This document shows, one piece after another, positions 43,197-52,262 of a DNA stretch of 64,000 nt (positions are counted from its first letter, which is position 1; each line of letters opens with the position of its first letter). A program made the position numbers and the translations under genes. The DNA comes from Chryseotalea sanaruensis (lineage in GTDB: Bacteria > Bacteroidota > Bacteroidia > Cytophagales > Cyclobacteriaceae), in assembly GCF_003990915.1 (NCBI RefSeq), contig NZ_BHXQ01000002.1, positions 496,001-560,000 of the forward strand. The letters run 5' to 3'. Below the pieces are notes generated by a model that was not told the origin of the DNA, made no database searches, and saw only the letters and a program-made list of their open reading frames with translations.

Positions 43197-44465
43197 TTAT
43201 TTTTCATTCCGGTACACAACACCATCTTTCATTACAAACTTTACCCTGCGAACATCTTTAATGTCAGTTGATGGATCTCCCTCAACAATCAATAAGTCTG
43301 CTTTTAGCCCGACTTTCAAAAAACCCAACAGATCATCTAATTGAAAAGCCTTTGCATTAACACTGGTGGCAGCCTGTAATACTTGAATGGGTTTCATACC
43401 ATATTCCACCATTAATTCCATCTCCAACGCATTATTACCATGTGCAAATACACCCACATCGCCTCCCATACCAATACTCACTTCAGCTTGTAGTGCGTCA
43501 GCAAAACTTTTCTTTTTGTTAATAACACTTTTGGGCTCAGGTGTAATCCCTTTTTTCCAGCCCCTGTATTGCGAGATCATGTCTACAGCTGCTAAAGTTG
43601 GATAGTAAACCACGTTATTTTCTTTCATTAGTTTAGCAATTTCCAAATCAAGAAAATCACCATGTTCAATGGTTGCAGCACCGGCCAAAACAGCTCGCCT
43701 GATGGCTTCTTTCGATTTGGCATGACAAACCATAACACGGCCACTGCTACTCGTTACTTCATTAATAGTTTTTAATTCATCCAGCGTGAATGATGGTTGA
43801 TCATCACCACGTAAACCCCAACGGTAATCGGCATAAATTTTTATGAAGTCTGCTCCTTTACCGATCTGATCGCGAACTACTCTAATTAATTCATTACCGT
43901 CTGCAGGTTCTGCCCCCAACATAATTTCCTGATCATGATCATATTCCTTTGGTCCATAGGAGCCGGTTGCAACGATAGCCCTACCAGCAACAAGCAAACG
44001 AGGGCCAGGGATAATTCCTTCGTCAATAGCGCGCTTTAAAGCAACATCTGCATAACCTGCTCCCTCAGTACCTAAATCACGGGCAGTTGTAAAGCCAGCC
44101 ATTAAAGTTTGCTTAGCGTGAACAGTAGCACGTGCTGTTCTATAAGCATCAGTTTCTTTTAACACTTGCGTATCCCAATCCGTAATATTGTAGGGATATA
44201 AAAACAAGTGAGAATGGCCTTCAATAAGGCCGGGCATTAAAGTGCTATTAGGAAAACTGATCACAGTAGCACCTTTTGGAATGCTTAAATCTGACTGAGC
44301 ACCAGCAGCCACAATTTTATCATCTTTTACAATTACAGCCCAGGCACTTTGCATTTTCTCACCATCAAACACACGATCTGCTTTTATATAATAGGATTGT
44401 GCAAAAGCGGGAATTGTAAATAAAATTAGTACGGCTTGAAATATTATTTTTATTGTAAACATCAT
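43197..44465 (-). CDS. Exported amidohydrolase (imidazolonepropionase/prolidase-like)
   Basis: A signal peptide (ILFTIPAFAQS) precedes a metal-dependent TIM-barrel hydrolase. LMPGLIEGHSHLFLYP holds the HxH motif, DFIKIYADY the likely bridging Lys, VMCHAKSKEA and TIEHGDFLD the two later histidines and GMGGDVGVFAHGNNALEME the Asp. The C-terminal beta-sandwich (LKVGLKADLLIVEGDP, VMKDGVVYRNE) is typical. Relatives act on Xaa-Pro dipeptides or organic amides; substrate undefined. ATG 44465 or the next codon could be the start. Confidence 0.87.
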   Translation of the reverse strand: MMFTIKIIFQAVLILFTIPAFAQSYYIKADRVFDGEKMQSAWAVIVKDDKIVAAGAQSDLSIPKGATVISFPNSTLMPGLIEGHSHLFLYPYNITDWDTQVLKETDAYRTARATVHAKQTLMAGFTTARDLGTEGAGYADVALKRAIDEGIIPGPRLLVAGRAIVATGSYGPKEYDHDQEIMLGAEPADGNELIRVVRDQIGKGADFIKIYADYRWGLRGDDQPSFTLDELKTINEVTSSSGRVMVCHAKSKEAIRRAVLAGAATIEHGDFLDLEIAKLMKENNVVYYPTLAAVDMISQYRGWKKGITPEPKSVINKKKSFADALQAEVSIGMGGDVGVFAHGNNALEMELMVEYGMKPIQVLQAATSVNAKAFQLDDLLGFLKVGLKADLLIVEGDPSTDIKDVRRVKFVMKDGVVYRNEK

Positions 44466-44504
44466 CTATTGTTAATTACTTATGCTCGATTAAAGTCCTA
44501 TAAG

Positions 44505-44594
44505 ACGTAGTCGTTACGATCCCGATGAAATCGGGAGAAGCAATCTGAAAAAATAGATTGCTTCGGTCGTGCCTCCCTCGCAAAGACGCGAATT
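44505..44594. repeat. Palindromic intergenic repeat element
   Basis: The core GAAGCAATCT (44537-44546) pairs with AGATTGCTTC after an AAAAAAT-type loop, next to a second hairpin TCCCGAT/ATCGGGA and the ends GACGTAGTCG and CTCGCAAAGACG. It resembles the 'GCGAAGCAATCT...AGATTGCTTCG' family of mobile palindromic units spread through many bacterial genomes. Located between a nitroreductase gene and the amidohydrolase gene. Confidence 0.6.
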
Positions 44595-44632
44595 ATTATT
44601 TTAGGACTCTTTCCAGATACTCATATTGATAA

Positions 44633-45211
44633 TTAATACTCCCACCTGACTTTAGCCTCAATGGGATTTCTTTTACTTTTTTGATCAAAATGTTTAGGCT
44701 TGCCGACATGTAAAAAGCCAAGCAGCTTGTCTTCCTCACCTAAACCAAAGAAGGATTTTGCTTCTGAATAAAAAGTAATACCTCCAGTACTTAAATAGCA
44801 TCCGACTTTATAGGCACTTGCAGTCAAATACATGTTTTGAACAGCCATATAAACTGCACCCACCTCTTCAATTTCGGGTACAGACTTTTGTTCATCGCGC
44901 TTCATCCCTACAGCAATAATGTGGGATGATTGTAATGGTTTGCTTCTTAAACCATCATGCTTTTCAGGGTCAAAAGTGCCTTTTGCAGAACTCATTTTTT
45001 TGTAGAGGTCACTTTGAAAATCTGCAAGGCGTTGAATACCCGTTCCGGTAAAAACAACAAAACGCCAAGGTTCTGTCAGCTTGTGTGTTGGTGCCCAATT
45101 GGCATTTTCAAGCATCTGTTTTATAATGACATCATCAACACGTTCTCCTGTATATTCTTTTGGAAAAACAGACCGCCTGTTGTGCAGCAAATTATTGATA
45201 AGCCCTTCCAT
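44633..45211 (-). CDS. Nitroreductase-family FMN oxidoreductase
   Basis: The FMN-binding pattern LHNRRSVFPKEYTGERVDD at the start and MLENANWAPTHKLTEPWRFV are typical of the nitroreductase superfamily, as are EVGAVYMAVQNMYLTASAYK and LGFLHVGKPK near the end. Such enzymes reduce nitroaromatics, quinones or enones with NAD(P)H; the physiological substrate is unknown. 192 residues, normal. Not obviously linked to neighbours. Confidence 0.9.
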   Translation of the reverse strand: MEGLINNLLHNRRSVFPKEYTGERVDDVIIKQMLENANWAPTHKLTEPWRFVVFTGTGIQRLADFQSDLYKKMSSAKGTFDPEKHDGLRSKPLQSSHIIAVGMKRDEQKSVPEIEEVGAVYMAVQNMYLTASAYKVGCYLSTGGITFYSEAKSFFGLGEEDKLLGFLHVGKPKHFDQKSKRNPIEAKVRWEY

Positions 45212-45294
45212 ATTGGTCTCTGGTCTAGTTCTGAATAATTGCGTATTTTAACTATTCACTATTTTGTTAAGTAATCTCGACTAAATTATTGACT

Positions 45295-45690
45295 ATGAAA
45301 AATCTTACCCTATTCTTTTTACTGATGGCATTCGTTGCTAATGCGCAAATGATGACCCCCGAGCAATTAGCAGAACATCAACTTCAGGGATATAATGAAA
45401 GAAACGTGACAAAATTTTTAGAAGCCTATAGCGATTCTGTAAAGGTCTACATGTTTCCAAATAAGTTGATGTATCAGGGAAAGGACAAAATGAAGACTGG
45501 CTACGAAGGAATGTTTTCGAATATGCCTGACTTGAACTGCACATTAAAAAGCAGAATGGTTTTGGGTAACACGGTTATAGATGAGGAACGTGTGTTGTTT
45601 AGCAAAGACAGACCTGTGATGGAGGCCATAGCTATTTATAAGGTAGCGGCAGGGAAAATTCAAGAAGTATACTTTATCAGCAAGGAGTAA
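45295..45690 (+). CDS. Exported NTF2-like/SnoaL-like protein
   Basis: A signal peptide (LTLFFLLMAFVANAQ) precedes one NTF2-like domain: AEHQLQGYNERNVTKFLEAY, SVKVYMFPNKLMYQGKDK and AIAIYKVAAGKIQEVYFI. A TTG two codons upstream is in frame, but ATG 45295 gives a regular signal peptide. This is the second such fold in the window (the other, at 14694, is cytosolic). No reaction can be assigned. Confidence 0.82.
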   Translation: MKNLTLFFLLMAFVANAQMMTPEQLAEHQLQGYNERNVTKFLEAYSDSVKVYMFPNKLMYQGKDKMKTGYEGMFSNMPDLNCTLKSRMVLGNTVIDEERVLFSKDRPVMEAIAIYKVAAGKIQEVYFISKE

Positions 45691-45805
45691 TAGATCCTTT
45701 AATCAGGTATAGTATCCACACAAATCATTTGGTGGTGTTTCTGTGAAGACGTTCTTGCCGATTTCGTTGAAAAAGAATAGGTTTCAAATTGTATTCGAAT
45801 AATTT

Positions 45806-47284
45806 ATGAAGAAAAATATTTTTATCATCCTGATCATAAGTATTAGTGCGACATGCCTGTTGGCACAAGAACGCTTGCTGCCTGCAGAATCATCAGTTAC
45901 TACTAACGGACAAGTTACCATTAAGGGCAAAGTTGTGCCCTACAAAGTTACTGCAGCTACTCAACCTGTGTGGGATAAAGATGGTAAGGTGATTGCCTCG
46001 CTCTTCTACACTTACTACGAACGCACAGATGCAACAGACAAAGGCAAACGACCTTTAATCATGTCGTTTAATGGCGGTCCAGGATCAGCTTCTGTGTGGA
46101 TGCATGTGGCCTACACAGGACCAAAAATGTTAAACATCGATGATGAAGGTTATCCTGTTCAGCCTTACGGTGTACGTGATAATCCACACTCTGTTTTGGA
46201 TGTTGCGGATATTGTGTTTATAGACCCTGTGAATACGGGTTTCTCCCGAATACTAGACCCAAAAGCTGAACGCTCAACTTTCTTTGGTGTAAATGCAGAC
46301 ATTAAATATTTGGCGGAATGGTTAAATACTTTTGTGTCGCGTAACAGTCGCTGGACTTCGCCAAAATATTTAATTGGCGAGAGCTATGGTACTACACGTG
46401 TTGCAGGTCTTGCTCTTGAATTGCAAAATTCACATTGGATGTATTTGAATGGCGTGATTCTGGTGTCTCCTACAGAGATTGGTATTAAGCGAGATGGCCC
46501 TGTGAGTGATGCTTTATCATTGCCTTATTTTACAGCGACTGCCTGGTATCAAAAAGCATTACCGACTGATTTACAACAAAAGGATTTGGATAAAGTATTG
46601 GTGGAGGCAGAAACTTTTACTATTAATGAATTGATACCAGCATTGAGCAGGGGTGGTTTTATTGATGAAGCTGAGAAGAAAAAAATTGCTGCGAAAATGT
46701 CACGCTATTCCGGGCTTTCAGAAAAAATATTTTTACAGAGTAACCTGGTCGTATCACCACAGTATTTTTGGAAAGAACTCTTGCGTGAAAAAGGATTGAC
46801 CATCGGGCGTTTAGACTCACGTTACTTGGGTATAGACCGGATGGAGACTGGAGATTCACCTGACTACAATGCTGAGTTAACCTCGTGGTTACATTCATTT
46901 ACACCAGCCATCAATTATTATCTGCGCGATGTATTGAAGTATAAAACTGACATTAAATATAATATGTTTGGTGATGTGCGCCCTTGGGACAACAGTAATG
47001 ATAGAACTGGTGAGAATTTAAGACTTGCCATGGCTGAGAATCCGTATTTGCATGTAATGTTTCAGTCGGGCTACTACGATGGTGCCACTACTTACTTCGA
47101 TGCCAAGTACTCTATGTGGCAACTTGACCCTAGCGGAAAAATGAAAAACCGCTTGTCGTTTAAAGGCTACCGCAGTGGGCACATGATGTATTTACGCGCT
47201 GAAGATCTGGCAAGCTCTAACGAACATATTCGTGAGTTTATATTGAAATCTACACCAGCTAAAGGAATGCCAGCGAAGTATTAA
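45806..47284 (+). CDS. Serine carboxypeptidase (S10 family)
   Basis: A signal peptide (IIISISATCLLAQ-like) leads to an alpha/beta-hydrolase with SFNGGPGSASVWMH as the oxyanion-hole strand, the nucleophile in LIGESYGTTRVAGLA, Asp in the GYYDGATTYFDAKYS region and His in YRSGHMMYLRA. Bacterial S10 enzymes trim C-terminal residues and work at acidic pH. The 492-residue length is standard. Located in the periplasm by inference. Confidence 0.92.
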   Translation: MKKNIFIILIISISATCLLAQERLLPAESSVTTNGQVTIKGKVVPYKVTAATQPVWDKDGKVIASLFYTYYERTDATDKGKRPLIMSFNGGPGSASVWMHVAYTGPKMLNIDDEGYPVQPYGVRDNPHSVLDVADIVFIDPVNTGFSRILDPKAERSTFFGVNADIKYLAEWLNTFVSRNSRWTSPKYLIGESYGTTRVAGLALELQNSHWMYLNGVILVSPTEIGIKRDGPVSDALSLPYFTATAWYQKALPTDLQQKDLDKVLVEAETFTINELIPALSRGGFIDEAEKKKIAAKMSRYSGLSEKIFLQSNLVVSPQYFWKELLREKGLTIGRLDSRYLGIDRMETGDSPDYNAELTSWLHSFTPAINYYLRDVLKYKTDIKYNMFGDVRPWDNSNDRTGENLRLAMAENPYLHVMFQSGYYDGATTYFDAKYSMWQLDPSGKMKNRLSFKGYRSGHMMYLRAEDLASSNEHIREFILKSTPAKGMPAKY

Positions 47285-47300
47285 CGGATAAATTTGAACT

Positions 47301-47520
47301 AACCGTAGAGTACGCGGAGGTTCGCAAAGAAAAGAGCAGTACTATCTCCGTGAACCTTTGCGTCCTTTGCGGTTAAAAACTCACCGCGGAGATAGCTGAG
47401 GTTCGCAAAGAAGAAAAAGTAAGTACCGAGTTACGGAATATTCTCGCTAAAGATTAATAGCAGATTACAAGTTGTTAAGTAAAGGACAAACTCTGCGCAC
47501 CTTTGCGCGTTTTGTGGTTA
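47301..47520. repeat. Four 30-bp REP-like units in two inverted pairs
   Basis: Units at 47301-47330 and 47382-47411 (AACCG..GAG.AC...GAGGTTCGCAAAGA type) face units at 47346-47375 and 47491-47520 (CTC.G.G.ACCTTTGCG type) in the opposite orientation. All are 30 bp and show the shared word ACCGC(A/G).AG...(A/G)CG. The pattern is one of the widespread 'CTTTGCG...GCGGTTAAA' intergenic repeats. It fills the 242 bp between the S10 gene and the convergent acyl-CoA enzyme gene. Confidence 0.6.
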
Positions 47521-47526
47521 AAAAAT

Positions 47527-49815
47527 TTATCCTCGTCTGGCAATAGGCGCACTCAAGCATGCTTCTGGAATTTTAAAAGCATCTGTCAGAGGTACGGCAT
47601 CTTGTCTGACCTCCCAACACAATTGATTCAGTTGTTTGCGGATAGCTTTTGTTTTAACCCCTTCCATGTAACCGTTCTCTAAATACCAGCCTTTGTGCTT
47701 ATCAAATTGAGATAGGGCAAAGAGTGCACATAATTTCGACAGGACTTTTTTACAGCCCTCATCTTTGGTTTGCTCAACAGCAAGTTGAAATTGCTCAAGA
47801 ATAATTCTCTCCACATAAGCGAAACCAACTTCTACCAAGTGGTGCTGGCAAACATTGAAGGCATCAAAAGAATCCATACCACTGTCGAGGTGGCGCTTCA
47901 AACGCTTGGCAGCGGAGGTCAGAATATCACGTTCACGGAAACGAAAAGCGCTGATATGAAATTCCGGATCCAGTAAATGCTCATCATCTGTATTGCGGAT
48001 AACAAAAGGATTCATCTCAGATAGGGATGTCTTCGCCTGATCAGCAACATAATTTAATATCCTGAAAACATTCATGTTGCTGAACTCCTGCTTGAACTCT
48101 GTCAGTCGGCTTTTGGCAACCAATTGCATCAGCACGGTATTATCTCCTTCAAAAGTTGTGTAGATGTCAGAATCGTTTTTAAGTGCATCAATTCTATTTT
48201 CTGATAAGTAACCTTTACCGCCACAACACTCACGACACTCTTGTAAAGTTTGTGTGTTTGTCCAGGTACCAAAAGCCTTTAGTCCGGCAGCAAGCGCTTC
48301 AATCTCCTGCATTTCTTCTTCCGTGCGTTTGATAAAACGATCCGTCAGGTATTGTAAAGAAAAATGCATGGCATACGCGTTAGCCAGCAAAGGCATTAAA
48401 CGTCTTTGGTGTGTGCGATAATTTAGAATAGGAACCTCTTCTGCGCCTTCAGGCCCGAATTGTCTTCGCTTATCGCCATAACGTATGGCGATGGTAAGCC
48501 CTGATTTAGTAGTAGCCAAGGCAGAACGGGGAATACCAATGCGTCCACCAACCAATGTACCCAACATGGTAAAAAACCTTCGGTTATCACTGCTGATAGG
48601 ACTTGAGAAATTACCTTCGTCATTTACCGAGGCAAAACGATCCAGCATATTCTCTTTTGGGATTACCACATTGTTGAAAGAAATTTTTCCATTGTCAACG
48701 CCATTCAATCCCATCTTCCTGCCGCAATCTTCAATCGTGATGCCCGGCAGTATTTTACCCTGCTTATCGCGCAGCGAAACAACGAATGCACTAACACCAT
48801 AATCCTTTCCGTCAATAATAAGTTTGGCAAAAACTGTTGCCATTTCTCCGTGCAGCGCAGCATTACCAATGTATTCTTTTTGAGCGGCTACGTTTGGTGT
48901 ATGAATGGCGAAGGTTTTTTGCTGGTGATTATATGTGGCTGTTGTTTCGATACCACGCACATTAGAACCGTGGTTGGTTTCTGTCATGGCAAAACAACCG
49001 GGCAGTGCCAGTGTGCCGATATCTTTCAAGTATTTTTGATGATGTTTTTCTGTGCCAAGAAAATAAACACTCATACCCCACAAGCCGAATTGTACACCAA
49101 ATTTTATCACAAGACTTAAATCGTGGTAACTCAGCGTTTCCATAATGCTGAAATACGCGGCCATGTCACCACCTCCTCCATATGATTTAGGATAAGCAAT
49201 AGACCCAAAACCCTGCTTGGCAAGATGTTTAGCCCATTGCAAAACTTTTTCCCGTTGTTCAGTTAAGTTATCTGTATCCAGGTAGGTAAACTCGGGATCG
49301 CAAAGGATCTTTTTTACTTTTGCAATTAAGGGTGCTTGATCACCGTCTAGTTGTTTAGCCAGTAAATCAACATCGAAATTGTGCTGCGTTACCTGGCCTT
49401 GGGTAAGACTTTTTCTGCTTTCAGGATAGAAAGTAAATACAACTTCCTGTGGAATAAGACCTAATGTTTCCTCTACACCAATTAATGCTATTTGTGCTTC
49501 TGGTCTTACAACGCGACCACTACTGGCAGCTAAAGCATTACCTACTGCTGCCAGATTTGCAGCTTGCGAAACATTTGCCTTTCGTATCTCTTTTAGCCAG
49601 CTTTTCAAATCTTCTGCTGATGGTGGATTCGAAGGGTTAAGTTGTGTAATTAAAAACTCATGCTCTTCTTCAGTTAGCCAGGTTTGTTTTTTTATTAAAG
49701 TATGCAGTGCACTGATTTCAGTGGGTGTGAGCACGTCATCAGACCAAACCGTAAATAAAAGGGGTACAAAAACGAGGAGATCAGGATTTTTTTGAAGAGG
49801 AAGGCTATGTATCAT
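47527..49815 (-). CDS. Large acyl-CoA dehydrogenase/acyl-CoA oxidase-like flavoprotein
   Basis: A 762-residue FAD enzyme that introduces the 2,3-double bond into acyl-CoA. An N-terminal region of about 100 residues (TPTEISALHTLIKKQTWLTE) is followed by the acyl-CoA dehydrogenase N-terminal part, the middle beta domain (CFAMTETNHGSNVRGIETTA, DCGRKMGLNGVDNGKISFNN) and the C-terminal part (SALATTKSGLTIAIRYGDKR, RQFGPEGAEEVPIL, GGKGYLSENRIDALKNDSDI). The extra C-terminal domain is like that of eukaryotic acyl-CoA oxidases. Whether electrons go to ETF or oxygen cannot be read from the sequence. Not part of an obvious operon. Confidence 0.9.
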   Translation of the reverse strand: MIHSLPLQKNPDLLVFVPLLFTVWSDDVLTPTEISALHTLIKKQTWLTEEEHEFLITQLNPSNPPSAEDLKSWLKEIRKANVSQAANLAAVGNALAASSGRVVRPEAQIALIGVEETLGLIPQEVVFTFYPESRKSLTQGQVTQHNFDVDLLAKQLDGDQAPLIAKVKKILCDPEFTYLDTDNLTEQREKVLQWAKHLAKQGFGSIAYPKSYGGGGDMAAYFSIMETLSYHDLSLVIKFGVQFGLWGMSVYFLGTEKHHQKYLKDIGTLALPGCFAMTETNHGSNVRGIETTATYNHQQKTFAIHTPNVAAQKEYIGNAALHGEMATVFAKLIIDGKDYGVSAFVVSLRDKQGKILPGITIEDCGRKMGLNGVDNGKISFNNVVIPKENMLDRFASVNDEGNFSSPISSDNRRFFTMLGTLVGGRIGIPRSALATTKSGLTIAIRYGDKRRQFGPEGAEEVPILNYRTHQRRLMPLLANAYAMHFSLQYLTDRFIKRTEEEMQEIEALAAGLKAFGTWTNTQTLQECRECCGGKGYLSENRIDALKNDSDIYTTFEGDNTVLMQLVAKSRLTEFKQEFSNMNVFRILNYVADQAKTSLSEMNPFVIRNTDDEHLLDPEFHISAFRFRERDILTSAAKRLKRHLDSGMDSFDAFNVCQHHLVEVGFAYVERIILEQFQLAVEQTKDEGCKKVLSKLCALFALSQFDKHKGWYLENGYMEGVKTKAIRKQLNQLCWEVRQDAVPLTDAFKIPEACLSAPIARRG

Positions 49816-49892
49816 AACAAAGGAGTTAGCATCATATAAAAATAGGAAATGTGCATGAGACTTTTGAGAAGCCGATAGAATACACTACTTTC

Positions 49893-49967
49893 TATCCCGT
49901 TTCAGGCATCTGATATCCCGATTGGGCAATTAAACAGCTGGTATCAAAATACTTCATAGTATTTTTG
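49893..49967 (+). promoter_or_regulatory. LytTR-type operator and promoter of exported protein A
   Basis: TATCCCGTTTC (49893-49903) and TATCCCGATTG (49914-49924) begin exactly 21 bp apart. TATTTTTG (49960-49967) is an exact match to the -7 box TAnnTTTG and starts 46 bp after the second half-site; the -33 position (about 49937) has no TTTG, consistent with an activator-dependent promoter. The predicted start is near 49974. It would control exported protein A and possibly the kinase and regulator genes behind it. Confidence 0.6.
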
Positions 49968-50005
49968 AGATGCAATGACGTAATAAGGTGAAAAGGAAAG
50001 GAAGC

Positions 50006-51235
50006 ATGAATTCAAGAAAAGTACTGATTATACTATTTGGGATAATAATTGTCCTGGCCGCTATTGCGATGGAAACTAAAGCGCAATCACACGAAGGCTT
50101 TATTTACGGAAGAGTATACACCGACCGCACCACATACACAGGTCCTATACGTTGGGGCAATGAAGAAACTTTTTGGAGCGATTTATTTAATGCAGCTAAA
50201 GTAAATAATGATTACGTGAAGCTAATACCCAAGGATAATAACGACTCAGAATGGTGGTCGAGTTATAACTGGAGTTTTAGCAGCATTTGGGAGAACAAAG
50301 AAACAGCGCATCAGTTTACTTGCCAGTTTGGAAATATTAAAGAGATTATTCCTTTAAGACAAGGGCGAATAACTGTGAAACTTAAAAATGGTGGAGAGTT
50401 GCAACTCGATGGAGAAGGATACAATGACATTGGTGCAAATGTTCAACTACTTGATGAAGAGTTGGGAACGGTTAGTGTGAGCTGGGACAAAATAAGAAGA
50501 ATAGAATTTCTGCCCACACCAACAAAACTAAATCAACTTTTTGGTGCACCGCTGTATGGAACCGTGGAAGGAATGCGCAGAGAAAAGTATACGGGCTTTA
50601 TTATTTGGGATAATGACGAAAGGCTGAACAATGACAAACTAGACGGTGATACAGATGATGGTGACGTAGCCATTAGATTTGCAGACATTACTTCAATTGC
50701 AAAAAGTGGCAGTGGTAGTGATGTGCGCTTAAAATCAGGCAGGCAACTTCACCTCAGTGGTTCTAACGATGTAAACAGTGGAAACAGAGGCGTTATTGTA
50801 GTAAGCCCTGAAATTGGTATAATTAAATTCTCATGGAAGGCATTCAGACAAGTAACTTTTTCTACGCCACCACATTCTGGTCAGGCGTATAATACTTTTG
50901 CCTCGCCAAAACCATTGCAAGGAACAGTAAGCTTACTTGACGATGTCAATGTAACAGGAAGAATCATTTATGATATTGATGAAGTACTCGATTTTGAAAT
51001 TGTAGAAGGTAAAGAAAATGACATTGAATATTCAATACCTTTTACCAATATAAAAAAAATCACACCAAAAAACTCTGACTACTCTTTACTTGAACTGACT
51101 TCGAGTCAAACACTTTTTTTAGGCAGCATGCGCGATGTTTCGGAAGACAACAGTGGCATATTGATATTTGTAAAAGGTAAAAAGGATCCTGTGTATATAG
51201 CCTGGAGGAAAGTAAATGAGATCAGCTTTCAATAA
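50006..51235 (+). CDS. Exported protein A with three beta-rich repeats (novel family)
   Basis: A signal peptide (VLIILFGIIIVLAAIAMETKAQ, cut after AQ) precedes a mature protein of about 385 residues made of three related units beginning GFIYGRVYTDRTTYTGPIRW, PLYGTVEGMRREKYTGFIIW and PLQGTVSLLDDVNVTGRIIY. Each continues with a 'DVN/DxN.GI.V' strand and ends 'I.W....I.F'. I do not recognise the family. A GTG at 49988 is in frame, but ATG 50006 lies better with the promoter. The paralog B (53145) shares the same plan; the kinase and LytTR genes lie between them. The family could sense or modify the cell surface, but this is open. Confidence 0.82.
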   Translation: MNSRKVLIILFGIIIVLAAIAMETKAQSHEGFIYGRVYTDRTTYTGPIRWGNEETFWSDLFNAAKVNNDYVKLIPKDNNDSEWWSSYNWSFSSIWENKETAHQFTCQFGNIKEIIPLRQGRITVKLKNGGELQLDGEGYNDIGANVQLLDEELGTVSVSWDKIRRIEFLPTPTKLNQLFGAPLYGTVEGMRREKYTGFIIWDNDERLNNDKLDGDTDDGDVAIRFADITSIAKSGSGSDVRLKSGRQLHLSGSNDVNSGNRGVIVVSPEIGIIKFSWKAFRQVTFSTPPHSGQAYNTFASPKPLQGTVSLLDDVNVTGRIIYDIDEVLDFEIVEGKENDIEYSIPFTNIKKITPKNSDYSLLELTSSQTLFLGSMRDVSEDNSGILIFVKGKKDPVYIAWRKVNEISFQ

Positions 51236-51251
51236 TATTTAGTAAAACGTT

Positions 51252-52262
51252 TTGAAGAGAATTTATAAAATTTTGATCTGGCTTGTTGCAAGCATTGCCG
51301 CCTGCATTACTTACTGGTATGTATTTCAGCCGGATATAATTTTAGTTTTCTCTGCCGTTTGGATTGTTATTATTGCCTTGCTGCTTTGGTTTGGCAACCG
51401 GCAGCTAACTATACGCCTTGATCGCATTATGCCCTGGAGTCGTTATGGCAACTGGCGTTTCTTTATTCAGATGGTATTGGGTATAGCTTACTTGTTGTTT
51501 CTCATCAATCTTATCTATTACATTATTAAAACTTCACTTACAACAACCCCTCCTGTATGGGAACAAATGATTGTGGTGAATTTCTGGGGAGCTGTCATTT
51601 TTATTCCTGTTTTCTCACTGTATTTCAGCTTGCATTTTTTAAGGCATTGGCGTACATCTGAGCTTGAGGCCGAGAAGAATCAAAAAGAAAGTATGCGATC
51701 GCAGTTGGACTCGCTTAAGAATCATCTCGATCCGCATTTTCTTTTCAACAATTTAAACATATTAGCTTCACTTATTGAAAAAGATAAAACGACTTCAAGA
51801 ACATTTATACAGAAGTTTGCAGAAGTGTACAGATCATTATTGCGCACAAAGTCTGATGATTTAATACTGCTGTCAGAAGAACTGGATTTTGTTGATGCGT
51901 ATATGTACTTGATTCGAGTACGATTTGAAGATCACATTCGGATAATAATAACCATTCAAAGCGCCACCAAGAATAAAATGGTGCCTCCACTAACGTTACA
52001 GATGTTGTTAGAAAATGTAATCAAACATAACTTGATAACGGAAACACAGCCGCTACAAATTGAAATTTTAGAAAGTGAAGGAAATTATCTGGTGGTGCGC
52101 AACAATCTTCATATAAAAGCAGACTACCATTCAGCTGAAGGAAGTGGACTAGAGAACATTAAAAAACGTTATGCTCATTTTACGGATCAACCCGTAACCA
52201 TTGTAAAAACAGAGACGCATTTCGAGGTGAGTATACCTTTATTGGAAATAGAAAACGCATGA
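51252..52262 (+). CDS. LytS/YehU-type sensor histidine kinase (system 2)
   Basis: Four membrane segments in residues 5-130 (KILIWLVASIAACITYWYVF first) precede a linker and a His_kinase domain: LDPHFLFNNLNILASLI carries the phospho-acceptor His, LTLQMLLENVIKHNL the N-box and SGLENIKKRYAHF the G-box region. TTG at 51252 is the start (MKRIYKILIW); the first internal ATG is over 50 codons later and would remove two membrane segments. No extracellular sensor domain exists. It begins 16 bp after exported protein A and overlaps the regulator gene by ATGA. Confidence 0.92.
   Translation: MKRIYKILIWLVASIAACITYWYVFQPDIILVFSAVWIVIIALLLWFGNRQLTIRLDRIMPWSRYGNWRFFIQMVLGIAYLLFLINLIYYIIKTSLTTTPPVWEQMIVVNFWGAVIFIPVFSLYFSLHFLRHWRTSELEAEKNQKESMRSQLDSLKNHLDPHFLFNNLNILASLIEKDKTTSRTFIQKFAEVYRSLLRTKSDDLILLSEELDFVDAYMYLIRVRFEDHIRIIITIQSATKNKMVPPLTLQMLLENVIKHNLITETQPLQIEILESEGNYLVVRNNLHIKADYHSAEGSGLENIKKRYAHFTDQPVTIVKTETHFEVSIPLLEIENA

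Noticed and set aside
47301..47520. CRISPR array
   Set aside because: Only four 30-bp units, in alternating orientation with unequal spacing and no cas genes nearby; a CRISPR array has direct repeats.
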